In this document: positions 39,800 through 47,897 of the stretch, in pieces | Position numbering within the stretch: position 1 is the stretch's first letter | How the letters are laid out: each line of letters starts with the position of its first letter | From: Pseudomonas soli | GTDB taxonomy: Bacteria > Pseudomonadota > Gammaproteobacteria > Pseudomonadales > Pseudomonadaceae | Assembly: GCF_900110655.1 (NCBI RefSeq) | Contig: NZ_FOEQ01000008.1 | Location: forward strand, 78,222-142,221 | DNA length: 64,000 nucleotides | Direction of reading: 5' to 3' | Made by a program: the position numbers and the translations under genes | The notes under the pieces: model-generated | Told to the model about the DNA's origin: nothing | What the model saw: only the letters and a program-made list of their open reading frames with translations | Databases searched by the model: none

Positions 39800-42700
39800 G
39801 TGTTCCTGCGTGCCTTGCTGATAGGGATACTGGGGGGGCTGAGCTACCTGCCAACTTGCGGGGCCGTGCAATTGCATGCACGTCCCGCCCCACAGACGCC
39901 GCCGCCGGCCCTGGATAACGAGGAACTGCGTTGGCTGTGGGAGCACCGCGAGTTGCGCCTGGGCGTGATCGCCCGTGACAATCCACCGTTCGACATGCTT
40001 ACCACAGGGCAGGCCTACGAGGGCATCACCGCCGACTACGTCGGACTGCTGGCGAGCCAACTGCGCCTCGAAGTGCAGTTGCAGGTGTTTGCATCGTTCG
40101 CCGAGGCGGCAGCTGCCCTGCGCCAAGGCAGTATCGACCTGCTCGGGTCCGTCAGCCCACAGCAGGCGCTTGAGGCAGGTTTGCATCTGTCTGCGCCCTA
40201 TGCTCAGGATCGCCCCTTGCTGGTCGCCCCGCAGCAGCATGCGCGGGAACGAGTCAGCAGGGGCGCCAGCTTCAGGTTGGCGCTGGTCGACGGATACCGC
40301 CCGCGTGAACAGGTTCAGGCGTTGTACCCCTTGGCCGAAATCCAGCTTCATCCCTCGCCGTTCAGTGCCTTGGCGGCCCTCGCCTTGGGTGACGCCGACC
40401 TTTATCTGGGCAGCACGCTGGGAAGCCGTTATCTCCTGGGCCGCAACCAATGGAACGGTGCCGAGGAAATTGGCCATGCGGCCCTGGCCCGCCAGGCTGT
40501 CGGTTTTGCCATGGCCCGGGACAACAAGGCGTTGATCGGCCTGGTGGATCGGGTACTGGACGGCCTTGGTGATCAGCATGCGGATATTCACGAGCGTTGG
40601 CACGCCCGACCTGCTGCCGTGCACAGGTCGCCAGGCATCCCGCTGAGCGATGCCGAGCGGCACTGGCTAGCCGAAAACCCACGCATCAAGGTCCTGGTGA
40701 ATGAACAGGCGATGCCGCTGAGCTATCGCGATGGTAAAGGGCAACTGCAAGGGCTGAGCCTCGATCTGTTGCAATTGCTTGGTCGGCGAACGGGCTTGGA
40801 GTTTCAGGTCGAGGCAGGTGGTACTACGGCACAGATGGTCGAGCAGGTGCGTATGGGAAAGGCACAACTGATTGCCGGCCTGCCCTACAGCCCGGCGCGT
40901 GGAGAGCGCCTGGGATTCAGTCGAGGCTATCTGAGCTCTGCGTATGTACTGGTGATGCAGGGGCACGCCGACCGGCCAGCTGAGCTGGCCCAGCTGAACG
41001 GGCGGCGGCTGGCACTGGAGGAGGGCAGCTTGGCGCAGGTGTTGCTGGCCCAGGCGTATCCGAGGGTCGTGCAGTCACCGGTCAGTGGCGCATTGGAGGC
41101 GGTACACGCGGTGGCCGCCGGGAGGGTCGCGGCAGCCGTTTTGCCCCTCGACCAGGCCCGCTTGCTGGTCGCGCGCTGGTACCCGGGGCGGCTGCGGATC
41201 AGCAGTCTGGCCTTGCCAGCGGCGCATTTCGCGTTCGCCAGCAGCCCGGGGACGGTTCATCTCCAGAGCATCCTTGACAAGGCAATGCTCGACCTTGCCC
41301 CACGCGAAATCGATGCTTTGGTCCGGCGCTGGCGCAGTCCGCTGATCGTTGCCGCCAGTGCCTGGCAGCGGTACCGGCCTCACCTGCTGCTGGGATTTCT
41401 CGGCGCTTTTGTCGCATTGGTGGTGGCGCTGCTGTGGATCCGCTACCTACGCCGTCTGCAGGTGCAACTGCGGCGGGCCAAGCAAGGGGCCGAGGCAGCA
41501 AGCCACGCCAAGACGCATTTTCTGGCAGCCATGAGCCATGAAATCCGTACGCCGTTGCATGCCCTTCTGGGCATGCTGGAACTTGCCCAGCGCAAGGCGA
41601 GCCAGGGCGTGCTCGATCACTTGGCCATCGAGGTGGCCGCTGACGCTGCCCGGGGACTCCAGGAGCTGATCGGCGATATCCTCGATGTAACCCGTATCGA
41701 GGCGGGCGAGTTGCAGTTGACGCCGGCAGTGGCATGCCTGCGCCAACAGGTGTCGCAGGTTATCCAGTGGTTCGACCACCAGGCCCGTGACAAGGGATTG
41801 CGGCTCGATCTGACTGTTGAGGGAGAAGTTGACCGCCCGGTGCTGCTTGACCCGGTGCGCTTTCGGCAGGTGTTGGCGAACCTGTTGAGTAATGCGATCA
41901 AGTTCACCCCGCAGGGGCGGGTACAGGTGAGTGTCTGTGCTCAGTCCCGCAGCGATCGCCTGGTGGTACGCCTGATCGTCGAGGACACCGGTATCGGCAT
42001 TGCCAAGGCCGAATTGGCCGAGCTGGGCCAGCCCTTTCGCCAGGCCAGCAACCAGTCCCAGTCCCCGCGCTGCAGTACCGGGCTTGGCTTGGGCATCTGC
42101 CGCAGCTTGTGCCAGATGATGGGCGGTGACTTGCAGTTGAACAGCGAGCTGGGCAGGGGCACCCAGGCGCAAATTCACCTGGAGCTGCCAATACCCCCAC
42201 TGGATCCGTCAGCGACCGTGGTTGAGCGATGCGGTGATGCCCCTTCGGATGCTGTACCGCTGCGCGTGCTGGTGGTGGACGACTATCCGGCGAATCGATT
42301 GCTGTTGGCTCAGCAACTCGACTACCTAGGGCATCAGGCGCGGGTTGCCGAAGATGGAGCGCAGGCTCTACGGCTGTGGTTGAACGAGCACTTCGATGTC
42401 GTCATCAGCGATTGCCGCATGCCGCGCCTCGACGGTTATGGTTTGGCCAAGGCGATTCGTCTGCATGAGCGGCGCAAGGGCCGGACAGCGTGTCGGTTGG
42501 TCGGGCTTACCGCCAGCGCGTTGGCGGACGAGCGACGGCGATGCCGTGCGGCAGGCATGGATGATTGCCTATTCAAACCCCTAGGCTTGCAGGCGCTGAT
42601 TGGCGCCCTGGGCGGTAGTGTTGCTCAGCAGGGCAAGCGTCTGGGGGCTCAGTGCGCGGACAAGGCGGTGTTCGATTTCGAGCATCTGCGACAGTTGGCG

Positions 42701-43000
42701 GACAATGATCAGGGCGCGCTGGAGGCGGTGCTCGCCGACCTGCGTCGCAGCAACCGTGATGATCTCACCCGCCTGGCAGATTCAGCCGAGGACCCAATGG
42801 CTCTGGCGGTCTTGGCGCACCGGGTCAAGGGCGGCGCACGCATCTTGCGCGCGGTTGACCTTATCAACGCCTGCGAGCGGCTCGAAGGCAGTTGTGCCCG
42901 CGAACCCTTGGATCTTGAACGACTGCGCCGAGATGCTCAGGCCTTGCATGCGGTGATGCAAGACCTGGAGCGCTATCTGGCCAGTTTCACTCAGGGATGA
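39800..43000 (+). CDS. BvgS-like hybrid sensor kinase of the pilus locus
   Basis: This 1066-residue phosphorelay kinase has a secretion signal, two periplasmic Venus-flytrap (SBP_bac_3-like) domains (about 45-265 and 285-520), a membrane helix (about 530-551), HisKA with His580 in AAMSHEIRTPLHALLG, an ATPase domain with LLSNAIKFTPQG and GLGLGICRSL, a receiver with Asp871 in VVISDCRMPRLDG, and a C-terminal Hpt domain with His1007 in LAHRVKGGARIL. All phosphotransfer residues are present. The GTG start at 39800 lies within the short gap after the regulator gene. The periplasmic ligand is unknown. BvgS in Bordetella has the same domain order apart from an extra PAS domain, which I do not see here. 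Confidence 0.88.
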   Translation: MFLRALLIGILGGLSYLPTCGAVQLHARPAPQTPPPALDNEELRWLWEHRELRLGVIARDNPPFDMLTTGQAYEGITADYVGLLASQLRLEVQLQVFASFAEAAAALRQGSIDLLGSVSPQQALEAGLHLSAPYAQDRPLLVAPQQHARERVSRGASFRLALVDGYRPREQVQALYPLAEIQLHPSPFSALAALALGDADLYLGSTLGSRYLLGRNQWNGAEEIGHAALARQAVGFAMARDNKALIGLVDRVLDGLGDQHADIHERWHARPAAVHRSPGIPLSDAERHWLAENPRIKVLVNEQAMPLSYRDGKGQLQGLSLDLLQLLGRRTGLEFQVEAGGTTAQMVEQVRMGKAQLIAGLPYSPARGERLGFSRGYLSSAYVLVMQGHADRPAELAQLNGRRLALEEGSLAQVLLAQAYPRVVQSPVSGALEAVHAVAAGRVAAAVLPLDQARLLVARWYPGRLRISSLALPAAHFAFASSPGTVHLQSILDKAMLDLAPREIDALVRRWRSPLIVAASAWQRYRPHLLLGFLGAFVALVVALLWIRYLRRLQVQLRRAKQGAEAASHAKTHFLAAMSHEIRTPLHALLGMLELAQRKASQGVLDHLAIEVAADAARGLQELIGDILDVTRIEAGELQLTPAVACLRQQVSQVIQWFDHQARDKGLRLDLTVEGEVDRPVLLDPVRFRQVLANLLSNAIKFTPQGRVQVSVCAQSRSDRLVVRLIVEDTGIGIAKAELAELGQPFRQASNQSQSPRCSTGLGLGICRSLCQMMGGDLQLNSELGRGTQAQIHLELPIPPLDPSATVVERCGDAPSDAVPLRVLVVDDYPANRLLLAQQLDYLGHQARVAEDGAQALRLWLNEHFDVVISDCRMPRLDGYGLAKAIRLHERRKGRTACRLVGLTASALADERRRCRAAGMDDCLFKPLGLQALIGALGGSVAQQGKRLGAQCADKAVFDFEHLRQLADNDQGALEAVLADLRRSNRDDLTRLADSAEDPMALAVLAHRVKGGARILRAVDLINACERLEGSCAREPLDLERLRRDAQALHAVMQDLERYLASFTQG

Positions 43001-43019
43001 GTCTCATGCCAGACCGGGT

Positions 43020-43172
43020 TCATATCCTGCCAAGCAACAAGAGGATCAACAGGACCACCAGTACCACCCCGATAATGCCGGACGGGCCGTAACCCCAAGC
43101 GCGGGAGTGAGGGAAGACCGGTAAGCCGCCGATCAGCAGCAGGATCAGGATGATGATGAGTATCGTGGTCAT
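43020..43172 (-). CDS. DUF3309 small membrane peptide
   Basis: This 50-residue protein translates as MTTILIIILILLLIGGLPVF, then PHSRAWGYGPSG, then a second hydrophobic stretch ending LLLLGRI. The two helices around HSRAWGYGPSG are the DUF3309 pattern common in proteobacteria. AAGGA lies eight bases before the ATG. The gene is antisense to nothing: it fills the gap after the kinase stop. Function is unknown; members are often found among stress-related genes. Confidence 0.85.
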   Translation of the reverse strand: MTTILIIILILLLIGGLPVFPHSRAWGYGPSGIIGVVLVVLLILLLLGRI

Positions 43173-43383
43173 GGCGAAGTCCTTGCGTTATGGAAGGGCT
43201 GGGGCATAGCGGTAGCCGCTTAATGTTTCCGACCGGTGCCTTTGGATAAAAATTCAATCTACCTGCCTGGCGATTTAATGGCCTGTCGCCCGATGGCGCC
43301 GTATTCAGCAGTTTGATGCCGTACCGGCAGCCGTGGTGTTGTGGCTAGACTCCAGCCATTCCCACTGTTCAAGGCGCTGCACC

Positions 43384-44196
43384 ATGCACAACCGAATGAT
43401 GATCACTGGCGCCGGCTCCGGCCTCGGCCGCGAGATTGCCCTGCGCTGGGCCCGGGAGGGCTGGCATTTGGCCCTGGCAGACGTCAATGAGGCGGGGCTG
43501 CGCGAGACCCTGGCCTTGGTGCGCCAGGCGGGTGGCGACGGCTTCACCCAACGCTGCGACGTGCGCGATTACAGCCAGCTTACCGCCCTGGCCCAGGCTT
43601 GCGAGGAGAAGTTCGGTGGGGTCGATGTGATCGTCAACAATGCCGGAGTGGCCTCTGGTGGCTTTTTCGCCGAGCTGTCCCTGGAGGACTGGGACTGGCA
43701 GATCGCGGTCAACCTGATGGGCGTGGTCAAGGGCTGCAAGGCGTTCCTGCCACAGCTCGAGCGCAGCCGCGGGCGAATCATCAACATTGCCTCGATGGCG
43801 GCGCTGATGCAGGGGCCGGGCATGAGCAACTACAACGTGGCCAAGGCCGGCGTATTGGCGCTCTCTGAGAGCCTGCTGGTGGAGCTGCGTCAGGTGGAGG
43901 TAGCGGTGCATGTGGTGTGCCCGTCATTCTTCCAGACCAACTTGCTCGATTCGTTCCGTGGGCCAGATCCGGCGATGAAGGCGCAAGTGGGCAGGCTATT
44001 GGAAGGCTCGCCGATCAATGCGGCCGATATCGCCGAGTACATCCATGCTCGGGTGGCTGCTGGAGAGTTCCTGATCCTTCCCCATGAAGCCGGGCGACAG
44101 GCCTGGAAACTCAAGTGTCAGGCGCCTCAGCGGCTATACGATGACATGGCGGACATGGCGGTCAAGATGCGGGCAAAGTCGCGTAAAGCTAACTAA
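43384..44196 (+). CDS. SDR family NAD(P)-dependent oxidoreductase
   Basis: This 270-residue protein has the classical short-chain dehydrogenase fold: cofactor motif TGAGSGLGREIA (residues 8-19), NNAGVAS, catalytic Ser in INIASMAALMQ, and the YxxxK pair in SNYNVAKAG. An Asp after strand two (LALADVNEAG) suggests NAD preference, although neighbouring residues could favour NADP. AAGG lies upstream of the ATG at 43384. It stands alone before rsmI. The substrate is unknown. Confidence 0.9.
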   Translation: MHNRMMITGAGSGLGREIALRWAREGWHLALADVNEAGLRETLALVRQAGGDGFTQRCDVRDYSQLTALAQACEEKFGGVDVIVNNAGVASGGFFAELSLEDWDWQIAVNLMGVVKGCKAFLPQLERSRGRIINIASMAALMQGPGMSNYNVAKAGVLALSESLLVELRQVEVAVHVVCPSFFQTNLLDSFRGPDPAMKAQVGRLLEGSPINAADIAEYIHARVAAGEFLILPHEAGRQAWKLKCQAPQRLYDDMADMAVKMRAKSRKAN

Positions 44197-44324
44197 TCAG
44201 AGAGTTTCTGTAGGTTTTCTTTACCTTCACAAGTAGGAAATGTCTATTTCTGCGACGAAGGATTGAGTAGGCGAAAGCTGGCGAGGCAGTCTCCGATTTT
44301 CCCTTGAGCGAGAGGCAACGGAGC

Positions 44325-44510
44325 ATGCTGGTTATCGGACGCGAAGTGGGCGAAGTCATCGTCATTGACGGCGGCATCAGGATTCAGGTGATGTCGGTGG
44401 AGAACGGCCAGGTGCGCTTCGGCATCTGCGCTCCTCGAGATGTTGAGGTGCATCGGATAGAAGTCTACAAACGTATCAAGGCCCTGGAGCTGCAGAAGCA
44501 GCGGGCCTGA
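44325..44510 (+). CDS. rsmI: CsrA/RsmA family translational regulator, RsmI-type paralogue
   Basis: This 61-residue protein begins MLVIGREVGEVIVIDGGIRI and keeps the key RNA-contact residues of the family: Arg6 near the start and VHR with Arg44. It differs from RsmA and RsmE, which begin MLILTR, and matches the third P. putida paralogue RsmI in its start and in location. It probably binds GGA-containing mRNA leaders and represses or alters translation of secretion and biofilm genes. GAGAGG is about nine bases before the ATG at 44325. An in-frame TTG at 44304 is less likely. Confidence 0.88.
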   Translation: MLVIGREVGEVIVIDGGIRIQVMSVENGQVRFGICAPRDVEVHRIEVYKRIKALELQKQRA

Positions 44511-44517
44511 CGGGCCG

Positions 44518-44745
44518 TTACTCCAGCAGTTCCCGCGGCACTTCATGCCGGGCCAGCAACTGGCATTGCTGGCTTTCCAGGTCGAACAGGATGAACGCCT
44601 GCCCTTTGGCCAGTGCCTGGCGTACCCGAAGCACCCGTGTTTCCAGCGGTGTGTCGTCGCCATTGTCGGTGCCGTCGCGGGTGACGAAATCCTCGATCAG
44701 GCGGGTCAGGGTTTCGCTTTCGAGTTGGTCGTGGGGAATCAGCAT
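44518..44745 (-). CDS. YheU family protein (UPF0270)
   Basis: This 75-residue acidic protein, MLIPHDQLESETLTRLIEDF..., matches the UPF0270/YheU pattern throughout, including TPLETRVLRVRQAL and a Cys in the C-terminal part. It is convergent with rsmI, with only seven bases between stops. I choose the ATG at 44745 because it begins the conserved block. An open frame 48 bases longer has no family support. Function is unknown; E. coli yheU is a small conserved cytosolic protein. Confidence 0.88.
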   Translation of the reverse strand: MLIPHDQLESETLTRLIEDFVTRDGTDNGDDTPLETRVLRVRQALAKGQAFILFDLESQQCQLLARHEVPRELLE

Positions 44746-44827
44746 GGGATTGCGCAGTGGTGAAGGGAATGAGCACATGCTACGTGAAATCATCTGTCAT
44801 GCGCAGTCGATTGGCGTAGGAGGTCTG

Positions 44828-44856
44828 TGTAGGAGCGGCGCAGCGTCGCTCCTACA
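44828..44856. repeat. Hairpin repeat TGTAGGAGCG
   Basis: TGTAGGAGCG and CGCTCCTACA flank nine bases (GCGCAGCGT). The GTAGGAGCG arm resembles a different Pseudomonas REP class from the others in this window. It lies upstream of the YheU gene and just after the M42 gene stop, so it could act as that operon's terminator. Confidence 0.65.
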
Positions 44857-44873
44857 GATTGTGCACATCGCTA

Positions 44874-46058
44874 TCAGCCCTTGTTGCCCACCAAGCTGTC
44901 CACCGCCGGCACCCTGGTGTCGCTTTCCATCTGCGCATCGTGCTCCAGCTGGTGGCTGAAGCGCTCCAATGAAGCGTTGGCTGGCTGTGAATCGCTGGCG
45001 AACACCGGCGGGCTCAGCAGGTAGGCACCGAGCAGCCGGCTGAGGGCCGCCAGACTGTCGATATGGGTGCGCTCATAGCCGTGAGTGGCGTCGCAGCCGA
45101 ACGCCACCAGGGCGGTGCGGATATCGTGCCCGGCGGTCACTGCTGAGTGGGCGTCGCTGAAGTAATAGCGAAACAGGTCGCGGCGCACGGGCAGGTCGCG
45201 GTCACCGGCCAGTTTCAGCAGGTGGCGCGACAGGTGGTAGTCGTAAGGTCCGGACGAGTCTTGCATGGCCACGCTCACCGCGTGCTCGCTGGACGCCTGT
45301 CCCGGTGCCACCGGCGCGATGTCGATACCGACAAACTCGCTGACGTCCCACGGCAGGGCAGCCGCGGCCCCCGAGCCGGTTTCCTCGGTGATGGTGAACA
45401 ACGGGTGGCAGTCGATCAGCGGTTGCTGGCCGCATTCCACCACGGCCTTGAGCGCTGCCAGCAACGCCGCCACGCCGGCTTTGTCGTCCAGGTGACGTGC
45501 ACTGATATGGCCGCTTTCGGTGAACTCAGGCAAGGGGTCGAAGGCGACGGAGTCACCGATGGCGATGCCCAGTGCTTCACAATCGGCGCGGGTGGTGCAG
45601 TAGGCGTCCAGGCGCACCTCCACATGCTCCCAACTGATCGGCATCTGGTCGATGGCAGTGTTGAAGGCGTGACCGCTGGCCATCAACGGCAGTACGCTGC
45701 CGCGGTACACGCCCGTGTCGGTGAACACGCTGACCCGGCTGCCCTCGGCAAAGCGGCTCGACCAGCAGCCCACCGGTGCCAGGGCCAGGCGGCCATTGTC
45801 CTGTAACTGGCGAACGCTGGCGCCGATGGTGTCCAGATGCGCCGAAACGGCACGGTCGGGCGAGCTCTGGCGGCCCTTCAGCGTGGCGCGAATGGTACCG
45901 CGACGTGTCAGCTCGTAGGGGATGTTCAGTTCATCCAGGCGCTCTGCGACGTAGCGCACGATGGTGTCGGTGAAACCGGTGGGGCTGGGGATGGCGAGCA
46001 TTTCCAGCAGAACGCGTTTGAGGTAGTCGAGGTCAGGTTCGGGGTGTTTCTCAGGCAT
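44874..46058 (-). CDS. M42 family peptidase of the N-acetylglutaminylglutamine amide trio
   Basis: This 394-residue metallopeptidase-like protein has M42/M20-type metal motifs: AVSAHLDTIGA (His, Asp), ARHLDDKAGVAALL (Asp), TITEETGSG (Glu pair) and a late His in YYFSDAHSAV. It is the third gene after asnO and ngg, and the combination of all three defines the osmoprotectant NAGGN locus. The peptidase may trim or recycle the dipeptide; this has not been shown by sequence alone. AGGAG precedes the ATG. A perfect REP pair separates it from ngg. Confidence 0.87.
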   Translation of the reverse strand: MPEKHPEPDLDYLKRVLLEMLAIPSPTGFTDTIVRYVAERLDELNIPYELTRRGTIRATLKGRQSSPDRAVSAHLDTIGASVRQLQDNGRLALAPVGCWSSRFAEGSRVSVFTDTGVYRGSVLPLMASGHAFNTAIDQMPISWEHVEVRLDAYCTTRADCEALGIAIGDSVAFDPLPEFTESGHISARHLDDKAGVAALLAALKAVVECGQQPLIDCHPLFTITEETGSGAAAALPWDVSEFVGIDIAPVAPGQASSEHAVSVAMQDSSGPYDYHLSRHLLKLAGDRDLPVRRDLFRYYFSDAHSAVTAGHDIRTALVAFGCDATHGYERTHIDSLAALSRLLGAYLLSPPVFASDSQPANASLERFSHQLEHDAQMESDTRVPAVDSLVGNKG

Positions 46059-46087
46059 CAGGATTACTCCTTTGTTTCGAGGGCCTC

Positions 46088-46143
46088 ATCGCGGGGCAAG
46101 CCCGCTCCCACGCGATTGCGTGGGAGCGGGCTTGCCCCGCGAT
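46088..46143. repeat. Perfect REP inverted pair between ngg and the M42 gene
   Basis: A 26-base arm (beginning ATCGCGGGGCAAGCCCGC) and its exact reverse complement flank loop GATT. This is the longest perfect inverted repeat noticed in the window. It falls inside an apparent operon, where it could reduce or protect the downstream message. Confidence 0.9.
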
Positions 46144-46148
46144 GGATT

Positions 46149-47894
46149 TCAGGCCAAAGCCCGGCTATGCGGGAACAACAAGTCGACGAAGCGCTCGGCC
46201 GTCGGTTGCGGTTCATGATTGGCCAGCCCGGCGCGCTCGTTGGCTTCGATGATCACATAGTCCGGGTGCTCGGCATCGCGGACCATGAAGTCCAGGCCGA
46301 CCACTGGGATCTCCAGGGCGCGGGCGGCGCGCACGGCGGCATCGGCCAGCACCGGGTGCAGGCGCTCGGTGACATCCTCCAGGGTGCCACCGGTATGCAA
46401 GTTGGCGGTGCGACGCACGGCCAGGCGTTGCCCGGCGGGCAGGATGTCGTCGTAACCCAGGCCCTCTCCTTTGAGCGTACGTTCGGTCTCGTCATCCAGC
46501 GCAATACGGCTCTCCCCGCCCGTGGCGGCCTGGCGCCTGCGGCTCTGCGCTTCGATCAGGGCACGGATGCTGTGCTTGCCGTCGCCGATAACGTGAGCCG
46601 GATGGCGAATCGCCGCGGCCACCACTTCGAAGCCAATCACCACGACGCGCAGGTCGTAGCCGGCATGGAAGCTTTCCAGCAGTACACGGTTGTCAAAGCG
46701 CCTGGCCTGTTCCACGGCGTTGCTGACTTCCTCGATCGTCGTGAGGTTGACTGCCACCCCTTGGCCCTGCTCGCCATCAACCGGCTTGACCACAACAGCG
46801 CCATGCTCTTCGAGAAACGACAGGTTTTCGTCGGCGTTGCCCGCCAATTGCTGCGCCGGCACCTGCAGGCCGGCATTGCGCAGGGCGCGCTGGGTCAGGC
46901 GCTTGTCCTGGCACAGCGTCATGGTCACCGCGCTAGTCAGGTCGCTCAATGATTCGCGACAGCGGATCCGCCGCCCACCCAGGCTGAGAGTGAACAGGCC
47001 GCTGGCGGCATCATCGACCTGCACCTCGATGCCACGTCGCAGCGCTTCGTCGACGATGATCCGCGCATAGGGGTTGAGCGTCGCCTCGGGGCCGGGGCCG
47101 AGGAACAGTTGCTGATTGATGCCGTTCTTGCGCTTGATGGCGAAGGTCGGAAGGTTGCGGAAACCGAGCTTCTTGTATAGACGCTTGGCCTGGCGGTTGT
47201 CGTGCAGCACCGAAAGGTCGAGGCAGGCCAGGCCGCGGCTCATGAAGTGCTCGATGAGGTGGCGCACCAGCACTTCGCCGACGCCGGGACGCGTGCACTG
47301 AGGATCCACGGCCAGGCACCACAGGCTGCAGCCGTGTTCAGGATCATCGAAAGCCTTGCTGTGGTCCAGGCCCATGACACTGCCAATCACTGCTTGGCTG
47401 TCCTCGTCCTCGGCCAGCCAATACACCGGTCCGCCGAGTTCTCGTGGGGTCAGCAGCTCGGGGTCGACCGGCAGCATGCCGCGGGCCTGGTACAACGTGT
47501 TGATCGCCTGCCAGTCCGCTGGCCCCTGCGCCCTGCGGATGCGAAAACCACGGAACACTCGCTGTGCAGGACGATAGTCGGTGAACCAAAGGCGCAAGGT
47601 ATCGGAAGGGTCGAGGAACAACTGCTGCGGCGCCTGGGCCAGTACCTGTTGAGGCGCCGCGACATACAGGGCGATGTCGCGCTCGCCCGCCTGCTCCTGC
47701 AGCAGGTCTTCAGCCAGGCTGAGCGGATCGGGGTAGGTATGCCCGATCAAGAGCCGTCCCCAGCCACAGTGCAGCGCCCGTGGCCTGTCGTGAGGCTCGC
47801 TGCCATCACCGGCCAGGCGTGCCTGCAGACGCTCGTAGGATGGCGCCTGGCCGCGCAGCAAGCGCTGGCCGTAGGCGATCTCATGGGCTTTCAT
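46149..47894 (-). CDS. ngg: N-acetylglutaminylglutamine synthetase (GNAT plus ATP-grasp)
   Basis: This 581-residue fusion has a GNAT acetyltransferase domain (about residues 100-290, with CSLWCLAVDPQCTRPGVGEV acetyl-CoA loop) and an ATP-grasp ligase domain (about 300-575, with EEHGAVVVKPVDGEQGQGV and IEANERAGLANHEPQ). It is expected to acetylate and ligate glutamine to make N-acetyl-Gln-Gln, later amidated by AsnO to the osmolyte NAGGN. It begins three bases after the asnO stop, with AAGGA overlapping that stop. Confidence 0.92.
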   Translation of the reverse strand: MKAHEIAYGQRLLRGQAPSYERLQARLAGDGSEPHDRPRALHCGWGRLLIGHTYPDPLSLAEDLLQEQAGERDIALYVAAPQQVLAQAPQQLFLDPSDTLRLWFTDYRPAQRVFRGFRIRRAQGPADWQAINTLYQARGMLPVDPELLTPRELGGPVYWLAEDEDSQAVIGSVMGLDHSKAFDDPEHGCSLWCLAVDPQCTRPGVGEVLVRHLIEHFMSRGLACLDLSVLHDNRQAKRLYKKLGFRNLPTFAIKRKNGINQQLFLGPGPEATLNPYARIIVDEALRRGIEVQVDDAASGLFTLSLGGRRIRCRESLSDLTSAVTMTLCQDKRLTQRALRNAGLQVPAQQLAGNADENLSFLEEHGAVVVKPVDGEQGQGVAVNLTTIEEVSNAVEQARRFDNRVLLESFHAGYDLRVVVIGFEVVAAAIRHPAHVIGDGKHSIRALIEAQSRRRQAATGGESRIALDDETERTLKGEGLGYDDILPAGQRLAVRRTANLHTGGTLEDVTERLHPVLADAAVRAARALEIPVVGLDFMVRDAEHPDYVIIEANERAGLANHEPQPTAERFVDLLFPHSRALA

Positions 47895-47897
47895 CGG

